Assembly (NCBI RefSeq): GCF_002078875.1
Contig: NC_034409.1
Span: 16,868,631-16,932,630, forward strand
Length of the DNA stretch: 64,000 bases
Reading direction: 5' to 3'
Source of the DNA: Numida meleagris
Lineage: Eukaryota; Chordata; Aves; Galliformes; Numididae
How positions within the stretch are numbered: position 1 is the first letter of the stretch; each line of letters begins with the position of its first letter. This document shows, piece after piece, positions 23,514 to 37,436 of this stretch. The position numbers were made by a program, and so were the translations under genes. A model generated the notes under the pieces. It saw only the letters and a program-made list of their open reading frames with translations, had not been told where the DNA came from and ran no database searches.

Positions 23514-26500
23514 AAACGGCTGGAAGAAATGATCAACAAAAAGACTGAGATAAAAAATGTGGAAAGAATGAGGTACGAAAAGACAGCAAAAGAGTGTTTA
23601 ACATGGTGCATTATTTTTATATTCTCTAGTCAATATAGAAGGAGAAGCTGCAGGAAAGCCCAAGATATGTGGCTGCTCTAAATTGTGCAGTCAGGTTCTA
23701 GAGACTTCCACTAGCCTCCCAGGGCAGGCTTCAAACAGAGTAATAAATTTATCTGCATCTTGCTACTTTCCCTCAGGAACATATATTCAGGAGAACTGTT
23801 TTTGTTACTGGATCTTCCGCTACTTACAAAAAGATTCTGCAATCAGGATCTGAGCAACGCAAAGAATACACAAAACTTACTTTTTCATTAACGCAGGGCT
23901 GCAGCACACTACTAGGTGAGGTGTTAGTAAATTTACCTTCTCCAGTGAGATGGTTGATGAGACTATGTTGGGCAAGCAGTTGTTAATTGGGATAGGAAGT
24001 GTTGGTTGCCATTGCTCCGTCTAGTGGGTTGATCCTTAACATTGCTGACCTCTTTTCTGCTTTTCTTTTGAGAGCTTTGCATCTTCTCGTGCAAGTCCTT
24101 CATTGTGAATCTTTCATGTATTTCTATCTTAGCAGTTGCACTTCTTTGTTTTTACTTTTCTTGTGTTGGATGGCTTAGCTTATATATTTTCTTATACCTT
24201 AGTTGTTGTTAAAAGACATGTGCCATAGCCAAGACACATGACCATGCTTCCGCAAAACTGTCTGTAGCAGAGATGAACCCTGAGCTGGTTACATGCAGAA
24301 GCAGTACTTCGCTACTATGTCTGCCCTCAGAGAACTGTGAAATCAGTGGGGCTGTATTGCAAAGGGCTTCTGCAGCACTGAAGCTAGGACAATGATTTCT
24401 TTCTTAACTAGATGGATTTTTTAAAATATAACTTTTTAAATATTTTCCTCCTTTTCATTGTCACATACATTAACAACAGTCTGTGGGTTTGTTCCTTCTC
24501 TTATATTTTTTCTGAAGTTGGCTGTGAAGGTCTGAGATATAAAAGTGTACACGTTGGGCTTTCACAGATAGTTTATCATGTGATTGACAGAACATGATTC
24601 ATTCATCATTCATTGCAGAGAGCTTTTCTGACTTGCAAATGTGATAGTGAATTGGAACTGAATGTGGAGATACCTGGGCTGATTTTCTAGCACTAGAGAA
24701 AGATTTATGGTTTCTAATGGAAACTAAAATAATTCAGTGAACCTGACTGCCATAACAAAATCTATAAAATTACACTAGCATAAATTCAACTCATCAGGAT
24801 GAGGTTAATAATAATCCGTCTCTAGGGGTTCCAAAATAATTTTCTTTGATTGTGCCCTAAATACAAAGTGAAATATGAGGAAAGAAGTACAAATGGAGTA
24901 CTTGCCAGTAAAAGTAATAAAATTTGTGTGAAACGACAGTGAACATAAACCAACAGGTTCTGTATGTTCCTCTTTCTGATCTGAAAATACTCATTTCCTT
25001 TTTATGAAACAATAATGCAGCTTTTTTTATTTATTTCATTTTCCCAATAAAATGTATATACACTAAAGGAATGTAAGTAATATATCTATCAATTTATAAC
25101 ATCCCTTAAACTTTCTCAGTCTTCAGAAAGACTGCAGATTTTATATGTTATCTTTTTAAAAGTCAACATTAAGTTAAACAAAGAAGGGTTTTGAGTACAA
25201 ATTTTATTATCACCTTTCAATATCAGAAGTGGTTATAGCTAGAGTTAGTTATAACTGCTTAGGAAGAGGATATAAGCTACAATTTTCATAACTTCTTGTA
25301 GATGACCTCCTCATAAAATCAAAGCAGAAATTCCTTTCCATTTTCACATGCAGCTGTGCAGTTGTGTTCTACTTTTTGTTGTAGATGGAAAACATACGTG
25401 GAAGATATATTATAGGTATAAAATACTTCCAGGTTTAACATATGCAAGTATCTGTCATTTATTATTTGCCATATCATTGTTTCTCAACATTTGACTTATG
25501 ATTTACTGAGAATATATTATTTATATGATGGATTTCCTTTTTCTTATTATTTGCATTACAAATTTCTCTAAAGACAAACTTTTTTAGTTCAATGAGTTTC
25601 GTAGGCACAAAGTTTGTTCAAAAATATAAAATCTATTAATGCAGAGACAGTTGGTTTTAGCAAATAACAATGAAGTTTTTGTTGCTGCTGCCAAAACAGC
25701 AATTTAAGAGAGAAGATACAGAGCATTATCTACATCACTGCATTATAGCTGGGAGTAAGATATTTCTTGAACACTAACCCTAAGTCATCCTAAGTACTAG
25801 TGTGGCTCTTTCTCCTTCCTTAACTTCTTCAGAGATCGTAGAAATCAAACATAAAAGGAACTTTCGCTGGACAGCTGGAAAGTTTCCTTCTTTTGTTTTA
25901 CTGAGGAATATTATGAATTCATGGTTGCTTTCTTTTTCAAGATATGCAATGTGTCTCTGAAACTAGGAACATAACATTTAAAATGCAGAGCACATCAATT
26001 TTGCAGCAAAGTTGTTACTGTTGTATTAAAGAAATTATCTTCCAAATGTTTATCTGGACATGTCTAAACTTTGCATATTTTTATAAACACAGTCCCATAC
26101 CTATTTAAGAGATTTTTCTGTAATACTGCCAATAACGATGAAAGAGTATTCAAAAGTTGGAAGCTAACATGCCTATTGTATGAAATTCAAAAAATACACT
26201 TATCATCACTGAAAAAGAATTCTGAAGAAAAGTCAGGGGAGCACACATCTAGTAATTTATTAATTACTAAACGTTAAGGTATTAAATCTGAGTGCTTTCT
26301 GACTGGCTGGAATGTTCTGCACTCTCCTCCACTTTAGCAGCCACCAACCTTGGTCTTGTGTTAATGCCAAACTACTGCATTATTCCTGCCAGATGAGTAC
26401 GTTGCTATGATTTAAGTATTATAACTGAAACTAAGCTGTCAGCTGGTTCCTTCTGAAATTGTGCAAATAGTTGTAATTAAAATAGTCTTCTTTTGCTACC

Positions 26501-29500
26501 CCGATGCACAGAGCTATCTTGATGTGTGTTTAAGGTGTATACTGCAGAAGCTCTTACAGGGAGAAAGAGTGGGGCACGCTTCCACCTGAACTTTGTAAGT
26601 CTCACTAAAATATTTGTATTTCTGTTTCTCATGTTGATATGAGGGGGCAACATAACACAGTGGATGCTTAAGAGAGCAATATCATACAAAACAAGAACAC
26701 TAGAAATTATTCATAACCAAAAGAACTCCAAAAAGAAAAGAATATGCTCTTGTTGCTTGATTGAAAACAGTCAAGGACTTTGCAACTTTCTGGCCTATAT
26801 TTCCCCATTTCAATGAGCCCTGGAATAACAAATTCCCATGGAAAATAATTGTGCAGGCACTTTTGCACCACTCGGGGCAGCACAACACACAGAGAATATA
26901 TAAAAATGCTCCCAAGCAATATTCTTCAGTGAGGATTTCATTACGTTTTATTGTCTCTCTTCATCCCAAATTTCCTATGAATCCAGCGTCCCATGAAATT
27001 TGAGGCAGAAGGGGATTGCATCCATACTTGTGATTTTGAACATTCATTGAAGCAATACAACAAAGTCTAAACATTCAAATTGTTTCTCAAAATTACCCAA
27101 ACTTCAAATAAATTTTAGCATTTTAATTTCATGTCATGCAATGTTTGCTCTCTAAAATTAATTTACCAATGCATAAGCATCTGGCAATATTTGACTTGTA
27201 TAACAATGTGAAGCTCTTAAGAAAGGAATGGGCTTAAGGACATCATAATATATCATTTTACAAGGAAGAAAGTTATTCTAATATGTCAAGACATCCTAGA
27301 GTATGCCATTACTTGTTATTTGAGTTACCTTGGGTAAGTCTATTACTGTAAGTACCAATGTCCTAAAATTTAAGAACATACTGTACTTCAAAAAAAGGAG
27401 TTTTGAACACGGTGAAGATTCAGAAAGTGCATACTGAACCACAATATTTAATTAGCTCATGAATAGTGGTAACTCATTGCTCCTAAACTATACAACCTCT
27501 TTGTAATGCTAACATCATTTGAGTGAATTTAGTAACTGATACAAAAGCTAATATTGAGAACATAACATAAAATTTGCATAAGACTTCAGAATTCATGCCC
27601 TTAGTTCTTTCAAAGTAAGTTCAGAGGAGTAGGAAATATCACTGGAAAAATAATCTGCACTTTCTCTCTGTGTGTTGTCTTCAATTCCTCTCCAAAATAT
27701 TAGCATCACTTCACTCCCCTCTGAGACTTAAATGTACAGAAAATCAAAACAAAACAAACCTTCCTATGTGCAAATTGGAAGTCTGATATCAGTTTCAAAC
27801 AATTATATGGCTTTGTTTTCAGGACGTGCATTTAAAGCTTTCTTGTGCAGACAGAAAACAAAATATAACAGTCTTATTTTGGAAGGGATTCATATTTTTG
27901 TTGGGAAAATCATTAGAAATAAAAGAAAACATACATAAGGAACCATTCTATTTAGTGGTTCACTACTGCATCAGACTTCCTGATTTGGAATGTACTGGTT
28001 ATTTTTTATTCATACACAGCACAGTTATGCAGTGAAGGAAACGGTAAGCAAAACCCTTCACTTTCAGCTATCTCTTCCTTGGCTTTCACTTGCCATTCTT
28101 TCTGATGATCAAAATGCCCAGTGAAAATTAGTATGACTGATACAGAGGTTATTCAAGAAGGCAGAACATATGTAAATTGTACCTGGTAACTGATGGACTG
28201 ACTGGTTGAACATTTAAAATTAAAATCCCTTCTCCATGTTTAAATTGTATTTATTTAAAAGCAAGATCAAGCAGAGACTGGTAGAATACTAATACTGGAC
28301 AGTTAGTCAGGAGGACACATTATTTATTCTGCTTTTCAAATTCCACCCCGTGCTTTGGAGCCTTGTAAATACTTGCATGAGTAGTCCTAAATCATAAAAG
28401 TCCTCTATTTAAGATTTACCAAGAGAGATTTCCTGATTAAAATGTACTCACAGACATTAGCAATGTGTGTTGCTGGAGGTCCTTTCGAAGCAAAACACTT
28501 GCTGATGTTAGCTGCTGCATTTACTAATGTAAACCACTTTCCCATAAGTAGGCAGGTTGCTTGAATAAACTGAAGATTTGGCACCTGATATATAATGTCC
28601 CATGTGATTTAGCCTTAGCAGAGGGAGAGGAGTTCCAGTCTTGGTGAAATAAGATACTTGAGTTGCCAATCATGTAGACTGTCCAACTTTTCTCTTTAAG
28701 GCTAAAGATTACTTTATGTCCAGGAGTCCTTGAATGATGACAGCAAAAGACATGAGCTTTTGATTACTTCCTTTATTCGGTGAACACATGCAAGCAAGAT
28801 AACAATTTAAAAATAATGGACGAATTTTAAACTGAGGAGATACCCCCCTAGAATGGTAACAATGACTGTCTGTGACTATGTGTAAAACTCTTCGGCTTAG
28901 TTTATCAGCAGCTTTCTGTAGAGACTACAAAACACACCCAAATAACTTTCTTTCTAGCATCTCTTGCCTTCTAAGAATACTGAAAGTAAAAAGTAAATTC
29001 CAGATCTAACTCATGCTAATATGATATACCAGTTTCATTTCAATTGAGCTATATTGCTGTAGCAGGTCTTATGAGCGAAATCTTACTCTAAGTATTCCAA
29101 GATAAACACAGCATGAAGAAAGAAGCTAATGAGGTTACACTGATTTTATATCAGTACATCTGGCACAAAAAAAAAACTTGCCCATGGATTATTTTTTATC
29201 CTTAATTTATTATATTTACTTTTCCTTTAAATTAGCTTATTTCTCTCTCCTTGCAAATGGGAAAAAAATCCCTGTTGATTCTGTATAACATGTATACACA
29301 GAATGCATTTGAGATATTTTAAAGACATAATATAACTTTAGGCAATGTTTCACTTGTTATCTAGTTACATTTCTTTATATTTTGAATAAATAAATAAATA
29401 AATTCTATTTCTCTTCTCATTTTAGTGTGTATCACTCCATAGTAGGAATACAGATAGATTTGTAAGTAGACAGCAAAATCGTCGCTAGACTTAGGATAAA

Positions 29501-30778
29501 AAATTGAAAAGATAACTAATGTTGAGAATTCAAGAGCTTTCTTTAATGATATAAACATTATTGGGAAGAATAGGGGAAGTTTCTTTTCAACTTGAAGAAA
29601 AATCCCTCTGTTACAAACCCATTCAAGATTATTCCAGCAATTACTGTAATTAGTATTAGTGATGAAGTAAAAAAAAAAAAAGTACATTAAATGAAAACAC
29701 TTAAAAGAGTAACAAGAAATGTTCTGACAATGTGCTTTTAACCACTGTGTAGATATATGCTTGCAGGTCCATATGTACATATATTTTCATCCTCCACTTA
29801 GTTCATTTTTCATGTTACTAAGAACTTTTGCATTTGGAGTTAACAATGCATTTGTTAATACTTTCCTCCAGCATGGGTGTGCAGGTTTCCTTGTTTTAAA
29901 ATTTACATGTCAGCCTAATCAATTCATACTCAGAAATGAAAAATGAATCTGAAATAGAGATAGACCAGTAGTATCTACAATGAACACGTTGCTGCCTCCT
30001 AGCTAGCAAAGCTGTTTACTAAAAGATTCAGAGCAAACATATTGTTTAAGTTCTTCAACTTTGTTTTCCTGTGTATTGTAAATAAACCACTTGATAGCAA
30101 TGACTTATATTTCTTATGGCAAACTTATGACTTTTTATGGCAAACATCCATTTTGTTATCCTATATCTGTCTATTGCAGTATGGTCTAACTTGTGAAAGA
30201 AGGCTTACATTTGTAAGGCTTCACATTTGTAAACATAAATTGTAAAGAATACAAATCTTATTCTTAGAAAGGAGCAGAGTTCATGTGTAACTTCAAATCT
30301 ATGTGTCTTTACTACTTTTAGAAGTTCTGATTATATCTGGAATGGCTGAATTTAGAACACGGCAATTCAATTGAATCTGGATCAAACTGATTTTGGTGTA
30401 ACATGTAAATTCTATTTGTTTTTATGAAGTCTCTCTCTTAATTTAGAATAGCCAAGAAATATTTTTAAGACTAGAACAAGCTCTAGTTTGAGGAGGAACA
30501 CCTTACAGGTCTAGATCCCCAATTGCTTTTTACCAATACAGTTCTATGGATCCAATTCCTGAAAGTTCTTTTCTTCAACATAGGCAGTTGATTCTTGTAA
30601 AGAAAGCAGCTATAGATTAGGCAGTAATCTGCCTGTAACCCTGCAGTATATGCTTTCTTCTTCACAGACCTATCTCACTTTTACATATGATGATTAGCAC
30701 CTCACTCCTTGAACAATTCCATAATCCTTATTTCTCCAGTAAATGTTGCTCAGCAATAACTTTTCAAAGCAATGTTTT
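23514..30778. other. 7.3 kb transposon-poor non-coding sequence
   Basis: No gene and no recognisable CR1 or LTR. Simple repeats are limited to an (AAAT)n run at 29385-29403 and short A/T homopolymers. Open frames reach 139 codons (29361-29780 minus), but these are rich in F, Y and I in AT-rich DNA and carry no domain. The frames at 26700-26919 and 26761-27003 overlap on opposite strands. Short direct duplications occur near 30110-30150 (TTATGGCAAAC twice) and 30200-30232 (AAGGCTT..CATTTGTAA twice). Confidence 0.55.
29385..29403. repeat. (AAAT)n microsatellite
   Basis: About five AAAT units. Confidence 0.9.
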
Positions 30779-31309
30779 TGTCAACGGTTTACAGGCGTTA
30801 GGCCCGATTCCGTGACAAAGGGGACGGGGGACCCAAGGGCCCACGTCCCGGGAAAAGGGGAAAGGGGAAAAGGGTAGGGAGATGGCCCTGAGAGCAAATA
30901 ACAGCGGCAACAATCTGAGGAGAAACAAAACTAATTTACTAAATAAAATATCGGAATGCAAAACAATATACTATAATACAATATAATTACAATTTAAGCT
31001 GATAAATCCAATACAGAGAGAGAGAATGTCCCAAAATCGAGGTAGGCCTTACTCTACTACCGACGATAAGACGGCTGGAGAGCGAGGTGCTGCCAAGACG
31101 AGAGACGGCGGAACAAAGGGACGAGGTCTCGTGATCTGCAAGTTTTTATACTGCAAGCTTCTATCTTTTCCCTCCGGCTGGAAAATGGTAACAAAGGAGC
31201 AAAGTACCGTGGGGACTGTTGTAGTTCTTCTCTTCTGAGAACTAGGTATGTCCACTACATGATGTTATGATGCGGAATACCAATAACCGAAAATCACAAA
31301 ACCATGACA
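30779..31309 (-). mobile_element. Solo LTR of the same ERV family as 11928-12436, copy B
   Basis: Read on the minus strand it runs from TGTCATGGTTTTGTG to CCGTTGACA, 531 bp, flanked by perfect 5-bp repeats GTTTT (30774-30778 and 31310-31314). It is co-linear with copy A on the opposite strand. It keeps many more CpG sites (for example in CCGACGATAAGACGGCTGG and the CCCGGG near 30848) and an intact TATAAAAA box at 31143-31150, so it looks less decayed than copy A. A C/T-rich U5 corresponds to the G/A-rich plus strand at 30850-30880. There is no internal retroviral sequence. The 70-, 68- and 65-codon frames here are LTR sequence and not genes. Confidence 0.92.
31143..31150 (-). promoter_or_regulatory. 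LTR TATA box
   Basis: TATAAAAA on the minus strand within the U3 part of the solo LTR, between two CTTGCAG direct repeats. The corresponding region is deleted in copy A at about 12075-12090. Confidence 0.6.
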
Positions 31310-34300
31310 GTTTTGTAAAAAGAAGATGACTCACACGTTATTTTCTTTAGATCATATTGACTTTTCATTTTCCTCATAACAATACATTATGAAAGCAAAC
31401 AAAACAACAGCAATAACAAACCATATGGTAAGTTGCACATTCATTACTCACATTTATATATAGTTTTTTCTAGGAAAAAAGTCATGCAGAAACAGGCTAA
31501 CTTCAGACTTTTTAAGGGGAGCATAAATAATATTATATTTAAATTCCTTCAACACTTTAGACTAAGCTGAAAAATTCTGAAATAAATCTCTCTCTTGGAA
31601 TTTAATTATGAATGCAGCTGAAGTTATTTTATAACAAATCAGAACTTCTCTGATGCCATTAAAAAAAAAAACCTAACGCAACATCTTCACTACCTTCCAA
31701 GTGTATTCCAAGAAATATTTCGTATTACAGTGTCTTTGTAGATTTTTCTTTGTTCTTTCTCTGCACTGCTGTCTACTATCAGTGTATAATGGCAACATTA
31801 ACAGCAAACAAGTCATTTTTCATTCCAAGTAATGCAATATTTGGCAGTACTCCCAAAAATTTCTTTTCCCCTTTATTCTTCCTCTTTCTCCACCATAGTG
31901 GTGATGGGCTGATTATTTGTTTACACAAGATGAAAGAGTCAGTAAGTGAGTTTTCAAATCTGCAAGCACAGACATTTGTCATTTAAATAGGAAGTTCTGT
32001 GCCTGCAGCAGAACTCAGTTTGATCTGCTAAGGAAAAAAATCCATTTGGTTAAATATGCTGCCGAGGATGTACATTGCCTCAGCAGAGGGAATAGATTAA
32101 GAAAAGATATACACTTTAGTTCATCAGAAAACATTATGACATATTTTTCAGCAAAATACAGTCTATATGATATTTCAAGGGAAAACATTACAGAACTCAA
32201 CATTAACATGCAGCAAACACATCCTTCAAAATGGGAACAGAACGTTTTTTTTTTTATGAGCATATTGTCTTGAGTACTATATTTAAATTTAAGAAGTTTC
32301 GATGCTGTTTATGAAGGAGCCTGTACTCTCCAGTTAAGAAAAACAGCTGTAGATTTGATTAGAATGATAAATGTTGTAGTGATGCGTTGTAAATAAAGTA
32401 ATGTGTTGGCTTAAACAGCTTAAATAGTGCAACAGTGATCGAGTGAAGAAAATAATGCAACTCAAACCTAGGTCTTTCAGAACAATGTGATTGTATTTTC
32501 ATTTTAATTGTCTTCAAACGTAAGACCTTCAGTATAGCTTTAGACCTAAGACACCTTTGATACGGACACTTTCTGAGGGTCAGATTTAGTAGAAGATGTA
32601 GGCAGTGTAATATCTGAATGAAATTCACAGCCATACAGAATTTATTTAGATTTTCCATAATTTCCTTGGAAATTTATATTTGAAAGGTATCCCAAGGGTT
32701 CAACAGGGTGAGCTGAGAGACATATAAAATCAACACACTCAAGATGCTTCTAAATAGGGCTAATTAAACATAAATAATTAGGAATGAAAATTCTTAATGT
32801 TGTGTTCTGAAGTGGATTTCCCACATCTTCAGCCACCTGACAATCACAGTGCCTTAAACCACTTCATGAGTTGGTATTTTTTGTCAGGACTTTTTTTCTT
32901 GTTTGATGGAAAAGACTCAACAGAATAGACAACAGACCTTCCGTATCAGTGGGAAAAAAAAAAATTTCCTCAGGAAAAGGAGGTAACTGACTCTGGGTCT
33001 CACTCCAATAAATGTTCTAACAAACAGACCTTTCCAGAAGGGGAGTCTCACCTATTAAACAATTCCTATAGTTACATTTTTAGAGACAGAGTTTGCCACT
33101 GCCCTCTGAATATACTACAAACACTTCTGGGGACTAAGGAAGAATGTGATGAATTACTTTGGCATGAACTGAGTGTAGGGTTCATCAGGATACTCAAGAT
33201 GAAGAAAGTTCTGAATAGTGAAAATTGTGACTTCCTTTGCTCACAGAAACATGAAGCAAAAATGAGCACTGCCTACAATTTTTTGTCAGATTCTGCCTGA
33301 GAATCTGGAATAGATTTTTCTGATAGCAAATTGAAAGAAGGTGCCTGCGTCAATTTAAAGGTTGGACCTAAGTTTCCATAACAAAGTCAATCAAAGTGAC
33401 AACTGAACTTTACCTATCCAGAGAGCATGAACTGATGTTTCGGTTCTCTAAATGCTTAGGAAATATGGGAATAAAATAAGTAAATAAATAGTGTAAGAAA
33501 ATCTGTACAGCTACACTGGCAAATATATGTTTTGTTCAGTTTTGAGATGTTAGGAACAAACAAATCCTAAAGGGAACAGGAAGTGATAACTGATCTCTTC
33601 TGCTTAGGTGGTAGTATTTTGCTGAAGTATCATAATTGTTCAAACCTGCATATCACTCAGAAAGTTCTATAATAGAATATTTTGTTGGACTCACAGTCAT
33701 ACTCCCAAAGATTTAATATGGGGATTCATGCAGCTTCCTGGCCTTAGTCTCGTAGAACTCACTATTGATCCAGAGGTGAAAACTAATGGGTTGAGAAGAA
33801 TAGACTGTGGATTTCAGTAATAACTAAGGTGGTTATATTGATTCACCTCCAACCTGTACATGTAAACAACAAAGTCCATAATAGTTACAGACTAAGTAAT
33901 GAATACCACTGAGATTGCTTCTGCAAAATTTAAGTGATTCCAGAACAGATAACAAATGTCTCCATCTCTGCTGGTAAGTATATTCTAAACAGAAATTTTG
34001 ATTAAGGAAGCAGAGGATAGTTTCATTTTACATTTCTGCTATTTAAGATCTGGACACAATCATGGAAACCTTAAAAATGTTCTGCTTATGTTGTAAACAA
34101 GCTACACCCTGTGCTTAGGTCTTCAGAGTACCATAAAGGTGCTCCTTTTGAGGCATTTGAGGAAATGAAGCAAGATCTTCTCTTCCCTACAAATGCAAAC
34201 ACGGGAAGTTGAGATTCATTTCAAATGAACTGCTGAGCTATTGAGTTTTCCTCATCATTTAGAAACAGTGTCAGAACATCTTCACAGACATCTTTTTTTC

Positions 34301-35811
34301 TTTCCTGAAAGTATATGCTCTGATAGAAAGTATGTAATTAAAAAACATGGGTATGTTGGCCTTGTTTTATTTTAAGAAATTGGAATATACATTTTAACAG
34401 GCTTTGTTGTAGTAAAAGGGAGAAAAATCTTCTAGCTGACTACCCAGTTGATTGAGTTAACATGGTACTAAACTAGCAAAAAAGAAAATAAGAACAAATA
34501 ATTACTCAGCATAGAATCAAGACATCAAGAAGAAAAATCATTAAATCACTATTATGCATGAAAAGAAAACAGTATTTTATTTCCCATATATCTCTGACAA
34601 GAGACTGGCTTCTAAACAAGCAAAATTTCAGCACATAAATTGCTCAATTCTGAGCATAGATTCAATCTAACTGAAATCCAGTAGGTAGAATCATATGATC
34701 ACAATGTCAAAATCACAAATTATAACCTGCTTAGAAAAGATCAAATAGGTAAAATGGGAAACAAAAGAAATGACATTTCTTATCTCTATCTCATTGACAA
34801 GTTTGTTCCAAATAGTCTTAAATATTTACAGAATAGTAGCCAAATGGATAAAAACAATGCTGTACTAAAGAAGATGTCTGCTAAAGATCACAACATTCTA
34901 TTAGGAAAAAGACATATCCATTACATACTATTTATAGGAAAAAAAAATAAAACAAAAAACTCCACAAACAACAGTGCAGTGAGGATCTTCAGTTCATGCT
35001 AAAAGCCTGAGGTTGCTGGTACACCATTTTTTTTTGCAATTTGTAAACATTTACGTAAAACAACTGCTACATCTAAGGCAAACTAGGATCTACGTGCTCT
35101 GTAGCTGCTGAATCTTACTCCAATTCTTATTCTAAGAAATAAAGGGGACTAGATGACTGAACTTAAAGTTAATGGTTGATTAGAATTAAGTGGTTGTGAT
35201 GCGTCTACATTTGCCAGATGCAGAAGAGAATTAAATCCCAAGTGGCAATACATGCACATTTTATGCTTCAGAGATACCAGTTTCACAAAGTAGAAAACAA
35301 CTGTATGCGAGATGCACTGAAAGAGAGTCTAAACACCACAATATGATCAATATCTGGGAGTTGCTTATCAAGATTTTACTAGATTCCCCAAAAGCTCCAC
35401 CTGTTGTTAAAAACATCTTTGGCTTCAAGGTAAAGAGAAAGCAACAATAAAAAAAAAAAATCAATAAAAAATGGATAGTACCTAGAATAAAATATAAGCT
35501 AAAAATTGCAGAAAGCTCATAAAGAAAAAGAGAGTATGGTCAGTGGATCTGGAGAGAATAACTAAAATTTTTAATAAATCATTAACAATGGCTAATTATC
35601 AGAGAAAAATGATACAAAATACAGTAATATAATTCAATCAATATTTCTGTTCTGCAGTTAAGGAAAAGACAGATTATATATATATGCATATGTATTTATT
35701 ATGATTTGGGAGTAGTTTGCATTAGGGCAGTAATTCAGGACTTGTTGAACAGCAAACGTTGAAGTGAGACATCTTTTAATCAATAAATCTGGATAAATTT
35801 GATATAAAAGT
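31310..35811. other. Unique AT-rich non-coding sequence
   Basis: No gene or mobile element recognised. Frames up to 99 codons (32359-32658 minus) and 82 codons (34754-35002 plus) lack family features. A-rich homopolymers occur at 35449-35460, and a TA-rich stretch at 35675-35690. A patch around 33000-33230 is slightly GC-richer but unidentified. Confidence 0.55.
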
Positions 35812-36432
35812 CAGCATTGTTTGAATATGAGCCAGTCAAAAATGTGCCTGGCTGCATTAGGCAAAGTATTGCCAGCAAGTCAAGTGGGGTTGTTCTTCCA
35901 ATCGAATCAGCATTGAATAGGCCACAGCTGGAGTCCTGTGTGCAGTTCCGGGCCCTCCAAAACAAGAGAGACATGGTCATACTGGAAACAGTCCAGTGCA
36001 GGATCACAAATAAGATTAAGAGACTGGTGCACCTATCCTGTGAGGAGATGCTGAGAGAGATGGGATTGTCCAGTTCAGAGAAAATGAGGCTTGCAGTGAA
36101 TGTCATAAATGCATATAAATACTTGAAGGAAGGGAGCACTGAAGACAGAGCCAAGCTTTTTGGAGAGTTGCTCAGGGACAGATCAAGAGGCAGTAGGCAC
36201 AGACTGGAACACAAGAGGTTCCATCTAAACATCAGGAAGCCTTTCTTTACTGTGTGGGTCGTGAAGTATGGGTTGCCCAGAGAGACTGTGAAGTCTCTTC
36301 CTTGGAGATCTTCAGAAGGTGCCTGGACATGGTCCTAGGTGCCCTGATCTGAGTGTGCCTGCTTCAACAGGGAATTTGGACCAGACATCCTCCAGGGGCT
36401 CATTCCAATATTAATCATTCTATGATTCTCTG
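35812..36432 (+). mobile_element. CR1 LINE 3' fragment
   Basis: This truncated CR1 copy holds the end of ORF2, the short 3' UTR and two terminal octamers (ATTCTATG 36417-36424 and ATTCTCTG 36425-36432). The 5' boundary is by loss of recognisable homology. Confidence 0.93.
35817..36338 (+). pseudogene. CR1 ORF2 C-terminal remnant, still open
   Basis: A 173-codon frame stays open across the C-terminal part of CR1 ORF2. Landmarks in order: the IRQSIASK block (about residues 13-20), RPQLESCVQF (about 35-44), ETVQCRITNKIKRL (about 57-70), LREMGLSSSEKMRLAVNVINAYKYL (about 80-104), KLFGELLRDRSRG (about 113-125) and HKRFHLNIRKPFFTVW (about 133-148). It lacks the whole reverse-transcriptase and endonuclease domains and its ATG is internal to the ancestral protein. 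Treat it as a fossil and not as a gene. Confidence 0.9.
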
Positions 36433-37436
36433 ATTCTGGCTGATATTTGGACAATTAATGCTGTATTTTTAGATATAAATTTTAGATAATGCTGTATAGA
36501 TTTCATTCATAAGTGAAAGAGTGAATTTGAAACACATCATTATCTCCACTTTATAAAGTGAAAAATCTGTGTATTTAAAAAAAAATAAAATTGCAAACAT
36601 TAATCCCCTCATATTTTGTTTTCATCCTTCAGTTTATATTTCAGTATGCCTGAAATTGTTCATTAGCTGAGTCATAATTGCTCCAATGGGAACAATGGCT
36701 TAAAGGCAAGATGGAGCTCTAAGATAATTACAAAGAACAAATTCCACCAAAATCATTGTTTGGTGAGTGAGCAAGAAGCAGACATTCTTTTATATTTTTA
36801 AAGATATTCATCAATAATATTTATGTAAAAAGGCATAAATAGTTTTGCAGTCTTTCTATTCAAAATCAAATATAATGCTGGGCAATCAGTAACTTCAGAA
36901 TATACACATACATATAATCCTATTATTCAAATATAAATAAGTATATTTTCCAGTGCTATTTAACTCTAGAAGGGCAGTTTTTCTTGGGAGCTTGAGTGTT
37001 TCCTGACCTATACACATTCTTCCATTGAACTTACTCTGAGAGAAACCTGCAGTTTCCATTTGATTGCTTACACTGAAATTAATTATTATTTTTGAAGACG
37101 CTGATCTTACATTGTAAAACATCTGACCTTTGCTGATTTTGATAGATTGCCTACCATGTTTAGGACTCTACTGTAACTGATTTTAAAATATAGTTGTTCA
37201 TCTTTTACATTTGCACTGCACTACTGCTAATTTGTACTCACTTTTTAGATGTCCAATATTTTACTGGTGGAAGTGAAAAGAACAAGGTTCTTCTGTATAT
37301 TCTTTATTTCTAAGATGGTTTCAATATGTGAATTACTCTATCAGTGCAAATAATGTTTACAGTAAGAGAAATTTTCTTTCATAATTTTATTGAGAGAGTT
37401 AGTAGAAGTGCTTGCCAACCCACTTTCCATCATTTA
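36433..37436. other. Unique non-coding sequence
   Basis: No gene or transposon recognised between two plus-strand CR1 fragments. It is AT-rich. Confidence 0.5.

Noticed and set aside
29361..29780. 139-codon minus-strand open frame
   Set aside because: Composition is dominated by F, Y, I and N from AT-rich DNA. No domain, homology or neighbouring exon signal was recognised. A frame of this length is expected by chance in 64 kb.
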